27,089 nt of DNA from an uncultured Oscillospiraceae bacterium (GCA_902478605.1 CABSLQ010000041.1:1-27089), one strand, 5' to 3'. Numbered from the stretch's first letter, positions 1-7,806 are shown. A program made the numbers and translations. The notes: generated by a model from the letters alone, not told the origin.

Positions 1-19
1 ACCCTACTCCATTATACCA

Positions 20-82
20 AAAATGCCGCCTTTCGGCGACTTCTTTGACAAGCTGCGATGCCTGGCGTCCCGCCAGGCATCC
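20..82. repeat. Hairpin repeat at the contig edge
   Basis: Positions 57-67 and 71-81 form an 11-bp perfect stem around a 3-nt loop, and a smaller CGCC/GGCG hairpin lies just before it (27-38). The 18-nt stretch GACTTCTTTGACAAGCTG at 38-55 occurs again at 13795-13812 and inverted at 13767-13784, inside the repeat array there. The window therefore begins in a dispersed repeat, the usual place for a short-read contig to break. Where the repeat stops and unique gene sequence starts is uncertain, probably between 82 and about 100. Confidence 0.55.
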
Positions 83-1058
83 GCTCCACCAGACGTGGAC
101 GGCGGTGGATGCGATACACGCGCAGCTGCTGAACGGCTGGCGGCCGGATCCCATCTTCCGCGGCGTGGGACCGGGACTGGCCTTTGCGCAGCGCATGGAA
201 GAGCTGGAGGGGGTGCCGCAGGGCGTTCTCTGCTGTGCGCACGGCGGTACCTCGATGGCGCAGTGGTCGCCGGCGCTGGGGCATCTGGGCGGCGATAAAA
301 GCCTGTACGGCGCGATGCAGCGGCGGTTCCGGGCGAACGGCGCGCATGTGCGCGGCCTGTTCTGGCACCAGGGCTGCTCGGAAACGGGCGATTCTTCGCA
401 TTACCAGGAAGACATGCTGGATTTTGTCCGTCACCTGCGGGAAGATTTCGGGGCCGATCTGCCCATCGTGGTAGGCCAGATTGGCCGCATCGCCTTTGAA
501 ACGCCGGACGGCGCCGGGGTCGTGCCGGCCGGCTGGAACCGCGTCCGGGACGTACAGCGCCGTCTGCCCGAACTGACGGATCGGCTGCTGACCGTCTCCA
601 CCATCCACCTGCCTCTGGAGGATTTGATCCACCTGAGCCGTTCTGCACAGAATCAGCTGGGCCGGGAAGCGGCCGAAAGCATGGCCTATCTGCTGCACGG
701 CACGGATGAGCGGGGCTGCATGCCGCCTCCCGCCTTCCGGGATCTGCGGATTTTCCCGCAGGAATACACCGGTACGGCGGTGGTGGAGCTGCACTACGGC
801 CATCTGCACGGCGGCCTGACCGCGGCAGGCCGGCCAAACGGCTTTACTATTGTGTGCGACCCGGATAAGCCGGAGGCTGCTTCCCATATCTTTGATGTGC
901 GTCTGCACGAAAACACCGTACGGCTGTACACGGCGTATACGCCAGAGCGGCTGAAAGGCTGCTGGCTGTACTATGGATACGGCTGCACCCCCTATTGCAA
1001 TATCACCGACATGGCCGGCCGTTCTCTTCCGGCCATGGGGCCTATCGTCCTTGCATAA
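45..1058 (+). CDS. SGNH-hydrolase / sialate O-acetylesterase-like protein, 5' truncated
   Basis: Probable secreted or cytoplasmic carbohydrate esterase (DUF303/sialate O-acetylesterase-like), which would remove acetyl groups from sugars. Counting from the TTG at 45, I see GPGLAFA at 43-49, GGTSMAQWSP at 67-76, the WHQGCSETGD block at 107-116 (family WxQGE/SD block), LPIVVGQIGR at 139-148, and DLIH at 193-196, which supplies the likely catalytic Asp and His. The N-terminal block with the nucleophilic Ser (GQSNM-like) is absent. The frame is open to the window edge, no ribosome binding site precedes 45, and the first ~16 codons fall in a hairpin repeat, so the true start is not in the window or the gene is broken by the repeat. 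The gene ends in a terminator shared with comEA. Confidence 0.6.
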   Translation: MTSCDAWRPARHPLHQTWTAVDAIHAQLLNGWRPDPIFRGVGPGLAFAQRMEELEGVPQGVLCCAHGGTSMAQWSPALGHLGGDKSLYGAMQRRFRANGAHVRGLFWHQGCSETGDSSHYQEDMLDFVRHLREDFGADLPIVVGQIGRIAFETPDGAGVVPAGWNRVRDVQRRLPELTDRLLTVSTIHLPLEDLIHLSRSAQNQLGREAAESMAYLLHGTDERGCMPPPAFRDLRIFPQEYTGTAVVELHYGHLHGGLTAAGRPNGFTIVCDPDKPEAASHIFDVRLHENTVRLYTAYTPERLKGCWLYYGYGCTPYCNITDMAGRSLPAMGPIVLA

Positions 1059-1099
1059 AAACCCGGGCGCCGCTCAGTTGGAACGGCGCCCGGGTTTTT
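1057..1099. terminator. Bidirectional intrinsic terminator
   Basis: A 12-bp GC-rich stem (1061-1072 with 1084-1095) has an 11-nt loop and is flanked by A-run and T-run (1057-1060, 1096-1099). It can stop transcription from both sides. It sits between the convergent esterase-like gene, whose stop codon overlaps the A-run, and comEA. Confidence 0.9.
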
Positions 1100-1107
1100 G
1101 ATTCGCT

Positions 1108-1599
1108 TTATTCGCCCACTGTCAGGTACGGCCGCCATTGCTCCAGCCGCTTCTCTCCAATCCCCTTAACTTCGGTCAGCTCCTCCAGGCTGTCAAACCC
1201 GCCGTGGCTTTCCCGGTACGCGATAATGCGGTCGGCGAGCACCTCGCCGATCCCCTTCACCTGCATGAGCTCTTCCCGGCTGGCCGTATTGATGTTAATC
1301 TTTCCCGCCGCCTCCGGCATGGTGGATGCTGCCGTTGTCTCCGCCGCCGTGGTTGTCTTCGGCGCTGTCGCCGTGCGTTCGGTGGTCGGGCCGGCGGCTT
1401 TTCCGGTCGTCTTTTCGGCGGCGGCCGCCGTGGTGGGCCCCGCGACGACGCTGTTCCCAGAGGATGCCGCGGTCGCCACCGGGGTGACACGCTGCACCGG
1501 CGTGAGATCCGGCGCGGTCAGCGCCACGCACAGCCCCACCGCCGTGAGCAGCCCGGCCGCCGCGCCCCACAGCAGGATTTCCCGCTTCTCCCCGTTCAC
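1108..1599 (-). CDS. comEA: ComEA-like helix-hairpin-helix DNA-binding protein
   Basis: Membrane-anchored DNA receptor of the competence DNA-uptake machinery, by family. The 163-residue protein has a short basic N-terminus, a membrane segment at about 8-29, a long Ala/Thr-rich low-complexity linker (about 31-99) and a C-terminal tandem helix-hairpin-helix domain from 101 (ININTASREEL) with VKGIG at 114-118 and again at 144-148. The start is a GTG at 1599 because GGAAGGAGG lies 8 nt before it; upstream ATGs give an implausible extension through the promoter. No comEB/comEC follows, so it is a single-gene unit here, ending in a terminator. The shorter linker-plus-HhH layout fits ComEA; a generic HhH surface protein is the alternative. 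Confidence 0.85.
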   Translation of the reverse strand: MNGEKREILLWGAAAGLLTAVGLCVALTAPDLTPVQRVTPVATAASSGNSVVAGPTTAAAAEKTTGKAAGPTTERTATAPKTTTAAETTAASTMPEAAGKININTASREELMQVKGIGEVLADRIIAYRESHGGFDSLEELTEVKGIGEKRLEQWRPYLTVGE

Positions 1600-1638
1600 C
1601 TGCCCGCCTCCTTCCGACAGGAAAGTTTTTCCTTTTTT

Positions 1639-1668
1639 ATTGTACCTGCGTCTGACGGAAAAAGGCAA
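1639..1668 (-). promoter_or_regulatory. Probable sigma-A promoter of comEA
   Basis: On the minus strand TTGCCT (-35, 1663-1668) and TACAAT (-10, 1639-1644) are separated by 18 bp and lie about 40 bp before the GTG start of comEA. Confidence 0.55.
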
Positions 1669-1716
1669 GTGAGGATTATTCACATTGCACAAATGCAGGC
1701 AAATGACGAAATCGTC

Positions 1717-1745
1717 ATGCAAAAACGCGCAATATGCGGTACAAT
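1717..1745 (+). promoter_or_regulatory. Possible promoter of the two-component operon
   Basis: TACAAT at 1740-1745 is a good -10 box. The -35 region 17 bp upstream (ATGCAA, 1717-1722) is weak. The nearest plus-strand gene begins at 1928, giving a leader of about 175 nt. Confidence 0.4.
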
Positions 1746-1927
1746 AGGAGGTGCCCTCACTGGACAAGCACACACCGGCTCCGGAGCCGCCCGATGTTCC
1801 CGGCTGTGAGCGGGCCGCCGCCCTCCCGCGGCCAGGCCATCCACGACGCAGGCGGCTCCGGAGTCTTTCGACCCGAAAAGCCGTCCTCTTATCAAGTAAG
1901 GGTACATACAGGAAAGCAGGTGACAGC
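1746..1927 (+). other. Structured leader without a gene
   Basis: No convincing ORF is seen between the -10 box and the response regulator. The stretch holds a perfect 13-bp inverted repeat (1779-1791 with 1851-1863), a 14-nt palindrome around CGGCTCCGGAGCCG, and an inner GCGGG/CCCGC hairpin, so the transcript should fold strongly. An AGGAGG at 1746-1751 has no in-frame gene at proper spacing. Confidence 0.4.
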
Positions 1928-2611
1928 ATGGACAAACAGTCTCTTCTCGTTGTGGAAGACGATAACAGCATTGCGGTGGGATTGGAATACTCCCTGCGGC
2001 AGGAGGGGTTCGACGTGACGGTATGCACCGGTGTGCGCGAAGCGCTCAAGGCGCTGGAGACCGCGCGGTTTGACCTCGCCGTGCTCGATCTTTCCCTGCC
2101 CGACGGCAGCGGCTATGATATCTGCCGCGCCGTCAAAGCCAAAGGGGACCTGCCCGTCATCTTTCTGACCGCCCGCGATGACGAGGGAAGCGTGGTCATG
2201 GGTCTGGACATGGGGGCGGACGATTATATCACCAAGCCCTTCCGCCTGCGGGAGCTGGTCTCCCGCATACGGAGCGTGCTGCGCCGGGCCGGCAAAAACG
2301 GCGGTGTGACCGAATTCGGTTCGGTGCAGGTGAATCCCGCCTTGGGCAAGGTCTATAAAAACGGGCAGGATGTCTTTCTTTCCGCCCTGGAATACCGCCT
2401 GCTGATGACGCTGGTCAACCACGCGGGACAAATCCTGTCGCGCAGCCAGCTGCTCGAAAGCATCTGGGACGTGTCGGGCGATTTTGTCAACGACAACACC
2501 CTGACCGTGTATATCAAGCGCCTGCGCGAGAAGATCGAGGACGATCCGCAGAACCCGGTCATCATCGAAACGGTGCGGGGACTCGGCTACCGCATCGGCG
2601 GGCATAGCTGA
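1928..2611 (+). CDS. OmpR/PhoB-family response regulator
   Basis: Transcription regulator of a two-component system. The 227-residue protein has a receiver domain (about 5-117) with acidic pocket E10-D11-D12, phospho-acceptor Asp54 in AVLDL, Thr81 and Lys103 (TKPF), then a winged-helix DNA-binding domain (about 130-224) ending in the typical TVRGLGYRI. The ATG at 1928 is chosen because the receiver domain starts directly after it and AGGTGA precedes it; a GTG at 1751 would add about 59 residues of non-domain sequence. The kinase follows 14 nt downstream, so the two are co-transcribed. Its likely target is the phased repeat site at 3642-3682 in front of the ABC exporter. Confidence 0.93.
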   Translation: MDKQSLLVVEDDNSIAVGLEYSLRQEGFDVTVCTGVREALKALETARFDLAVLDLSLPDGSGYDICRAVKAKGDLPVIFLTARDDEGSVVMGLDMGADDYITKPFRLRELVSRIRSVLRRAGKNGGVTEFGSVQVNPALGKVYKNGQDVFLSALEYRLLMTLVNHAGQILSRSQLLESIWDVSGDFVNDNTLTVYIKRLREKIEDDPQNPVIIETVRGLGYRIGGHS

Positions 2612-2625
2612 AGGGAGGCACCGGC

Positions 2626-3639
2626 ATGCGGTATTTTCGCAATCCCGATGTGCAGTCGCTGTGCGCGATGCTCGCCGCCGCGACGCTTCTCCTCACGGCG
2701 GCGGGCTTCGGCGCCGGGGCGGTGACCGGCTGGTTCGTGCTGGCTGCCTGCCTGCTGCTGGACATATTGTGTCTCGCACACACCCTGTGGCGGCACCGCC
2801 AGCTGGACAAGCTCGTCGAGTACCTGCGCCGCATCACGGCGGGGGAATACGCGCTCGACGTGCGCGATCACAGCGAGGGGGAGCTCAGCCTGCTCAAGAG
2901 TGAAATCTATAAGGTGACCGTCCTGCTCTCGGAGGCAAATGACCAGCTGCAGAAGGAAAAGCTGCAGCTGGCCGACTCGATGGCGGATATTTCGCATCAG
3001 CTCAAAACGCCGCTGACCTCCATGCTGATGATGACCGATCTGCTGCGGGACGAAACGCTGCCCGCCGAAAAGCGGGAAGAATTCACCCGCCATATCCGCA
3101 TCCAGCTCGAACGGATCCAGTGGCTGGTCTCCTCCCTGCTTAAAATGTCCCGTCTCGATGCGGGCGTGGTCACCATGCACCGGGAGGAGGTGCCGGTGGG
3201 CGATCTGGTCAGGGAAGCGGCCGCTCCCCTGCTCATCCCGATGGAGCTCAAGGAACAGCAGCTGTGCCTCGAAGGGGATGAAGCCTCCCGGTTTGCCTGC
3301 GACCGCCGCTGGACGGTGGAGGCGCTGCTCAACATCATCAAAAACTGCGTGGAGCATACGCCGGCGGGCGGGCGCCTGACCATCCGCTGGAGATCCAATC
3401 TGCTGTATACCACCCTGGAAATTGCGGACAACGGGCCGGGCATCGATGCGCAGGACCTGCCCCACATCTTCACCCGGTTTTACCGCGGCAAGCACGCGGA
3501 GGACAGCGCGGCGGGCGCCGGCATCGGCCTGGCGATGGCCAAAAGCATTTTGTCCCGGCAGGACGCGCAGGTTTCCGCCGCGAACCAGCCGGGCGGCGGC
3601 GCCTGCTTCACCGTACGCTTCAATCACGCGGTCGTTTGA
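2626..3639 (+). CDS. Sensor histidine kinase with minimal extracellular part
   Basis: Membrane kinase partner of the preceding regulator. The 337-residue protein has two membrane segments close together (about 11-30 and 34-54) with only a few residues between them, so it has no extracellular sensor domain; this resembles the intramembrane-sensing kinases that work with peptide-antibiotic exporters. Then come a HisKA domain with His124 in DISHQLKTPL, and a HATPase domain with N-box around Asn240, G1 box DNGPG (268-272) and G2 box GAGIGLA (297-303). AAGGGAGG precedes the ATG. The gene order regulator, kinase, ABC ATPase, permease suggests that the exporter itself takes part in sensing, as in BceRS-BceAB; this last point is inference. 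Confidence 0.92.
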   Translation: MRYFRNPDVQSLCAMLAAATLLLTAAGFGAGAVTGWFVLAACLLLDILCLAHTLWRHRQLDKLVEYLRRITAGEYALDVRDHSEGELSLLKSEIYKVTVLLSEANDQLQKEKLQLADSMADISHQLKTPLTSMLMMTDLLRDETLPAEKREEFTRHIRIQLERIQWLVSSLLKMSRLDAGVVTMHREEVPVGDLVREAAAPLLIPMELKEQQLCLEGDEASRFACDRRWTVEALLNIIKNCVEHTPAGGRLTIRWRSNLLYTTLEIADNGPGIDAQDLPHIFTRFYRGKHAEDSAAGAGIGLAMAKSILSRQDAQVSAANQPGGGACFTVRFNHAVV

Positions 3640-3641
3640 TC

Positions 3642-3697
3642 GGTGACAAAACTGTCACCGTCCCTGTCACCGCCGTGTCACCCTGCGCGGGTAAACT
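3642..3697 (+). promoter_or_regulatory. Phased repeat operator and promoter before the ABC genes
   Basis: TGTCACC occurs at 3653-3659, 3665-3671 and 3676-3682, and its inverse GGTGACA at 3642-3648, with start-to-start distances of 11, 12 and 11 bp, i.e. one helical turn. OmpR-family regulators commonly bind such phased repeats. A -10-like TAAACT (3692-3697) follows without a good -35 box, as expected for an activator-dependent promoter. The ABC ATPase begins at 3732. The binding partner is inferred to be the regulator at 1928-2611. Confidence 0.6.
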
Positions 3698-3731
3698 GAG
3701 AGACAGAATGAAACAACAGGAGGCTTCTCAC

Positions 3732-4412
3732 ATGGAAATTCTGCGCGTGGAAAACCTGTGCAAAGTGTACGGCAAGGGAGAAACGGCGGTCCGCGCCCTG
3801 GACAACGTCACCTTTTCGGTGCCGAAGGGGCAGTTTGTGGCCATTATCGGTCCCTCCGGATCGGGCAAATCCACCCTGCTGCATATTCTCGGCGGCGTGG
3901 ACTACCCCACCTCGGGCAAGGTGTTCATCGACAACACCGACGTGTATACGCTCAACGAAACCAACCTGGCTGTCTTCCGCCGCCGGCAAATCGGGCTGAT
4001 TTATCAGTTCTATAACCTAATCCCCGTGCTCACCGTGGAGGAAAACATCACCCTGCCGCTGCTGCTCGACGGGCGCAAGGTGGATCCGCGCCAGCTGCGC
4101 GAGCTGATTGTGACGCTTGGCCTGGAAAACCGACTCGGCCATCTGCCCAACCAGCTTTCGGGCGGGCAGCAGCAGCGGGTGTCTATCGGCCGCGCCCTGG
4201 CCAACAGCCCCGCCCTCGTCCTGGCGGACGAACCGACCGGCAACCTTGACAGCCGCAACAGCGCCGATATCATCAATCTGCTGCGTCTGTACAATAAGAA
4301 ATTCAATCAGACGCTCATTGTCATCACCCACGACGAGAAAATCGCCCTGCAGGCCGATCGCATCATCGGCATCGAGGACGGCCGCATTTCCCGGGATGAG
4401 GTGATCGCATGA
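3732..4412 (+). CDS. ABC transporter ATP-binding protein (MacB/LolD/BceA type)
   Basis: Cytoplasmic ATPase that drives the permease encoded next. The 226 residues contain Walker A GPSGSGKST (40-48), Q-loop Gln92, signature LSGGQ (142-146), Walker B LVLADE (162-167) followed by PTGNLDS, and switch His200. The ATG at 3732 is preceded by AGGAGG at good spacing; an upstream start would run through the repeat operator. Its TGA overlaps the permease ATG by 4 nt, so the two are translationally coupled. Family members handle antimicrobial peptides, lipoproteins or peptides; substrate unknown here. Confidence 0.93.
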   Translation: MEILRVENLCKVYGKGETAVRALDNVTFSVPKGQFVAIIGPSGSGKSTLLHILGGVDYPTSGKVFIDNTDVYTLNETNLAVFRRRQIGLIYQFYNLIPVLTVEENITLPLLLDGRKVDPRQLRELIVTLGLENRLGHLPNQLSGGQQQRVSIGRALANSPALVLADEPTGNLDSRNSADIINLLRLYNKKFNQTLIVITHDEKIALQADRIIGIEDGRISRDEVIA

Positions 4413-7021
4413 ATATCCTGCACCGCGTCACGCGTAAAACGCTGCGCAAGAACAAGACCCGCACCATCGTGACCATCATCGGCGTGGTGCTGTCGGTGGC
4501 GATGGTAACCGCCATCACCTCCTTTATTTCCAGCATGCAGGACTTCATGCTGCGCTCCACCATTGCCGAGGAGGGCAACTGGGAGGCAGGCGTCGAGAAC
4601 GTCTCCTACCAGCAGACGGCCGACCTGCGGCGTTCCGATGCCTTTAAGCAGACGGGCTATACTCGGATGCTGGGATTTGCCATGCTGGAGGGCAGCGCCA
4701 ACGACGCCAAGCCTTACCTGTGCGTGCAGGCGTTTGAGGAGACGGCGTTCGGCCTCTTCGGCGTCACGCCCATCGAAGGCCGCCTGCCGGAAAACGACAG
4801 CGAGCTGCTTATTTCCGAACACATCTGGATAAACGGCGGCGTGCAGCTGAACGTGGGGGACACCATCACCCTGCCCATCGGCGATCGGGTATTTGAGGAC
4901 GGCACCGTCGCGACGCGCAACTATTCCTATAATCCCGATGACGAGCCGGAAACCCTGTCGGTGCGGGAAACCAAAACCTACACCATCGTGGGCGTGTGCG
5001 CCCGTCCCGGCATGGAATCGTACAGTGCGGGCGGATATACCGTTTTCACCCGCCTTATGCCGAACACCCTGCAGGCGAACGACACCGTCTCCCTGTACGT
5101 GACCGCAAAAAAGCCGGCAAAAATCTTTGAAACCATGCCGGAGCTTGCCGGTACGATCGATGACATGTACATCCTCTACCACTCCGGCCTGCTGCGCTAT
5201 ATGGGTATCAGCCAGAACGAAAATTTCAATGCCGTGCTGTACAGCATGGCCGCCATCCTCATCGCGCTGATCATGCTGGGCTCCATCTCGCTTATCTATA
5301 ACGCCTTCGCCATCTCGGTGAGCGAGCGCTCCCGGCAGTTCGGCATGCTGTCGAGCGTGGGCGCCACCTCGCGGCAGATCCAACACGCGGTCCTTTATGA
5401 AGCGCTGGTCATCAGCGGCATCGGCATCCCGCTTGGGGTGCTGTCGGGCGTCGGCGGCATCGGGGTGACCATTTGGCTGCTGCGGGATTCTCTCTCCAGC
5501 TTTCTGAACGGTACGGTGACCTTCACCCTGTCCGTCTCGGTGCCCGCCATTGTCATTGCGGCGGTGGTCGGCCTGCTGACCGTGCTCATCTCGGCCTATA
5601 TCCCCGCCCGGCGCGCCGCGCGCCTGTCCGCCATCGAAGCGATCCGGCAGACCGATGACATCCGCCTGCGCGCCAAGCAGGTCAAAACGCCCCGCTTTAT
5701 CCGCCGGCTTTTCGGCATGGAGGGCGACCTGGCGCTCAAAAACTTCAAGCGCAACCGCCGCCGCTACCGCGCAACCGTCTTTTCCCTGTTCATCAGCGTG
5801 GTGCTGTTCATCTCGGTTTCCACCTACACCTCGCTGCTCAGGGCCAGCGTCACCACCATGTTCAGCGACAAGAACTACAGCATCCTGGTTTCGGTGCCCC
5901 GGCACGACGACGAGGAAACGCCGACGGAGGAGATCCGGTCTTTTTACAACGCGCTGGATGCGATGGACAACATCACAGAGTTCACCATGCTGCGCCACAC
6001 CAGCGGCCAGTACACCGCCCAAAGGGAAGAACTGGATGACAAGCTCTGGGACATTGCGGTGGAAAGCGGCTTTTTCCAGGAGGATGAAGCGCCCCTTCTG
6101 CCCTTCAGCATCACCGCTTTGGACGAGGAGACCTTCGCCCGCTATGTAGAAAAGCTGGGGCTGAACCTCGCAGATTATACCGACGCAGACAATCCGCGCG
6201 CCATCGTGCTCGATCAATATCTCATCATGGACGAAGCCGGCCGCTATATCGAAGGCCATGTTCTGGCAGATCATACGCCCCGCGAAGTAGAGCTTCTGGG
6301 AATTTCCGGCGCCGTGGCGGACGGCCAAACCCATCCCACAACGGCGACCATCCGTCTCGAAACCTACACGGATGAAATACCGCTGGGCATAGAAACGCAC
6401 AACAACGCCAGCGGCGGGGGCACTCTCATCGTCTCCCCCAGCGTGATCGAACAGTTTGGCGGCACCTTTTACCGGCCGTCGGTCTCTTTCGCCATCAATG
6501 CGGCGGACACCACCAAGGCGGAAAAGGATATCAACGATACCATTCAGCAGATGCGCCTGGGCTATGACTGCATCAATTATGATGCCCAGAAGCAGCAGAA
6601 CGAAAATGTGCTGCTCGTGTTCAACGTGCTGACCTATGGCTTCATCGTGCTCATCTCGCTTATCACCATCGCCAACGTGTTCAACACCATCTCCACCAAT
6701 ATTCAGCTGCGCCGCCGGGAACTGGCCATGCTTCGGTCGGTCGGCACAACCCAGGCGGGCTTCCGCAAGATGATGAACTTTGAATGCCTCTTCTACGGGC
6801 TCAAAGCCCTGCTGTACGGTCTGCCCGTCTCGCTGGTCTTCGTGTTCCTCATCCGTGCGGCTCTGCTGCAGGGGGTGTATACGATGTTCGCCTTCCCCTG
6901 GCTCAGCTTTGTGGTGGCCATCCTGTGCGTCTTCCTCGTGGTATTCGTCACCATGATGTACGCCATGTCCAAGGTGCGCCGGGAAAACATCGTGGACGCG
7001 CTCAAAAACGAAAACCAATAA
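4409..7021 (+). CDS. FtsX-like ABC permease, duplicated 8-TM form
   Basis: Membrane partner of the ATPase at 3732-4412. The 870-residue protein has one N-terminal membrane helix (about 18-40), a large extracellular domain (about 45-270), three helices (about 275-400), a cytoplasmic linker, then the same pattern again: helix about 455-475, large extracellular domain (about 480-730) and three helices (about 735-855). This 1+3, 1+3 layout is two FtsX/MacB-type modules in one chain. It differs from BceB, which is about 650 residues with ten helices and one ectodomain. It is likely involved in export or removal of a cell-envelope-active compound under control of the upstream two-component system; no substrate can be read from sequence. 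A terminator follows the stop codon closely. Confidence 0.88.
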   Translation: MNILHRVTRKTLRKNKTRTIVTIIGVVLSVAMVTAITSFISSMQDFMLRSTIAEEGNWEAGVENVSYQQTADLRRSDAFKQTGYTRMLGFAMLEGSANDAKPYLCVQAFEETAFGLFGVTPIEGRLPENDSELLISEHIWINGGVQLNVGDTITLPIGDRVFEDGTVATRNYSYNPDDEPETLSVRETKTYTIVGVCARPGMESYSAGGYTVFTRLMPNTLQANDTVSLYVTAKKPAKIFETMPELAGTIDDMYILYHSGLLRYMGISQNENFNAVLYSMAAILIALIMLGSISLIYNAFAISVSERSRQFGMLSSVGATSRQIQHAVLYEALVISGIGIPLGVLSGVGGIGVTIWLLRDSLSSFLNGTVTFTLSVSVPAIVIAAVVGLLTVLISAYIPARRAARLSAIEAIRQTDDIRLRAKQVKTPRFIRRLFGMEGDLALKNFKRNRRRYRATVFSLFISVVLFISVSTYTSLLRASVTTMFSDKNYSILVSVPRHDDEETPTEEIRSFYNALDAMDNITEFTMLRHTSGQYTAQREELDDKLWDIAVESGFFQEDEAPLLPFSITALDEETFARYVEKLGLNLADYTDADNPRAIVLDQYLIMDEAGRYIEGHVLADHTPREVELLGISGAVADGQTHPTTATIRLETYTDEIPLGIETHNNASGGGTLIVSPSVIEQFGGTFYRPSVSFAINAADTTKAEKDINDTIQQMRLGYDCINYDAQKQQNENVLLVFNVLTYGFIVLISLITIANVFNTISTNIQLRRRELAMLRSVGTTQAGFRKMMNFECLFYGLKALLYGLPVSLVFVFLIRAALLQGVYTMFAFPWLSFVVAILCVFLVVFVTMMYAMSKVRRENIVDALKNENQ

Positions 7022-7032
7022 TCCCCGCAAAA

Positions 7033-7059
7033 GGGCCGCGCAGCCGCGCGGCCCTTTTT
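7033..7059 (+). terminator. Intrinsic terminator of the ABC operon
   Basis: A 9-bp all-GC stem (7033-7041 with 7046-7054), 4-nt loop and five Ts lie 11 nt after the permease stop codon. Confidence 0.92.
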
Positions 7060-7133
7060 GCTGAAAAGTATTATAATCCGGTCCTTCGGCACATACTGTA
7101 TACAGAAAACATTTTAGAAAGGCCGGATGCGCC

Positions 7134-7622
7134 ATGTCAACCGTTGTGGCCTCGCGCCGCCAAAAATTCGATCTCAAAGCGTTCTTATTATCCGTCGGAG
7201 GTACCCTGGCCGTGGGCTTTCTCGGCGGCCTTGCGGGCGGAACCGCCGGCTTTGAGCAGCTCATTAAGCCGCCGCTCACCCCGCCGGCCGTTGTATTTCC
7301 CATTGTGTGGACCGCGCTGTACGCCCTGATGGGCCTGGCCGCCTACCTCATCTGGAGCAGCGGAGACCTCGACCGTGCCGCCTGTCTGCGGGTGTACACA
7401 GCGCAGCTGTTTGTCAGCGCCCTGTGGCCCCTGATCTTTTTCCGGCTGGGGCTGCGGCTGGTCGCTTTTTTCTGGCTGCTGCTGCTTGTGGCGCTGCTGA
7501 CGCTGACCTTATCGGGATTCCGGTATATCCGCAAATCCGCCTACTGGCTGCTGCTGCCAACCCTGCTGTGGGTCCTGTTTGCCGGTTATCTGAACCTGGG
7601 CTTTTACCTGCTCAATGCATAA
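7134..7622 (+). CDS. tspO: TspO/MBR family membrane protein
   Basis: Five-helix membrane protein of the translocator/benzodiazepine-receptor family, whose members bind porphyrins and other hydrophobic ligands; the bacterial role is not settled. The 162 residues show the family features: a first helix ending before IKPPLTPPAVVFPIVWT (about 45-61), the ALYALMGLAAYLIW helix, LWPLIFF, and a C-terminal helix with LPTLLWVLFAGYLNLGF. The length is typical. The ATG at 7134 has only a distant AAAGG; the protein fits the family from this start. It is a single-gene unit between two terminators. Confidence 0.9.
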   Translation: MSTVVASRRQKFDLKAFLLSVGGTLAVGFLGGLAGGTAGFEQLIKPPLTPPAVVFPIVWTALYALMGLAAYLIWSSGDLDRAACLRVYTAQLFVSALWPLIFFRLGLRLVAFFWLLLLVALLTLTLSGFRYIRKSAYWLLLPTLLWVLFAGYLNLGFYLLNA

Positions 7623-7651
7623 AGCCAAAGAGCCAAAAAGAGCCAAAGAGA

Positions 7652-7682
7652 AAAGCCCGCCGGAACCATTCCGGCGGGCTTT
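7652..7682 (+). terminator. Intrinsic terminator after tspO
   Basis: A perfect 14-bp stem (7652-7665 with 7669-7682) has a 3-nt loop and ends in TTT, with an A-run on the other side. It sits 30 nt after the tspO stop codon and directly before a dispersed repeat. Three AGCCAAA motifs lie between the stop codon and the stem. Confidence 0.75.
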
Positions 7683-7686
7683 AGAG

Positions 7687-7806
7687 TGTCAAAAACGTAT
7701 CGGAAGGAAGGGGAGGTGTGGAGGGGGAACCATCAGGGTTCCCCACTCCGCGTCGAGAGCCGTACGCTTGCGTACGGCCGCGGATCAAAGCCGCCTTCCG
7801 GCGGGC
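7687..7806 (+). repeat. Dispersed hairpin repeat, copy 1
   Basis: This stretch matches the reverse complement of 13854-13955 almost base for base: TGTCAAAAA, ATCGGAAGGAAG, GGAGGTGTGGAGGGGGAACC, a GGGGAACC/GGTTCCCC hairpin, CCGCGTCGAG and CGGATCAAAGC. Copy 1 carries an extra small hairpin (GCCGTACG/CGTACGGC) where copy 2 has only about 5 nt. It lies between the convergent genes tspO and the lipoprotein and ends about 7 nt before the latter's stop codon. It encodes no transposase, so it is a non-autonomous element, REP- or MITE-like. Confidence 0.8.

Noticed and set aside
1751..1927. N-terminal extension of the response regulator from a GTG at 1751
   Set aside because: The extension is non-conserved, covers a structured leader, and the receiver domain begins exactly at the ATG at 1928.
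4307..7303. 998-codon open frame on the minus strand opposite the ABC permease
   Set aside because: Composition is His/Asp/Arg-rich with no domain; it is antisense to a clear permease and arises from high GC at third positions.
7622..7650. Three AGCCAAA copies after tspO, considered as a short tandem repeat or CRISPR remnant
   Set aside because: Too short and irregular; no spacers. No CRISPR array is present in the window.
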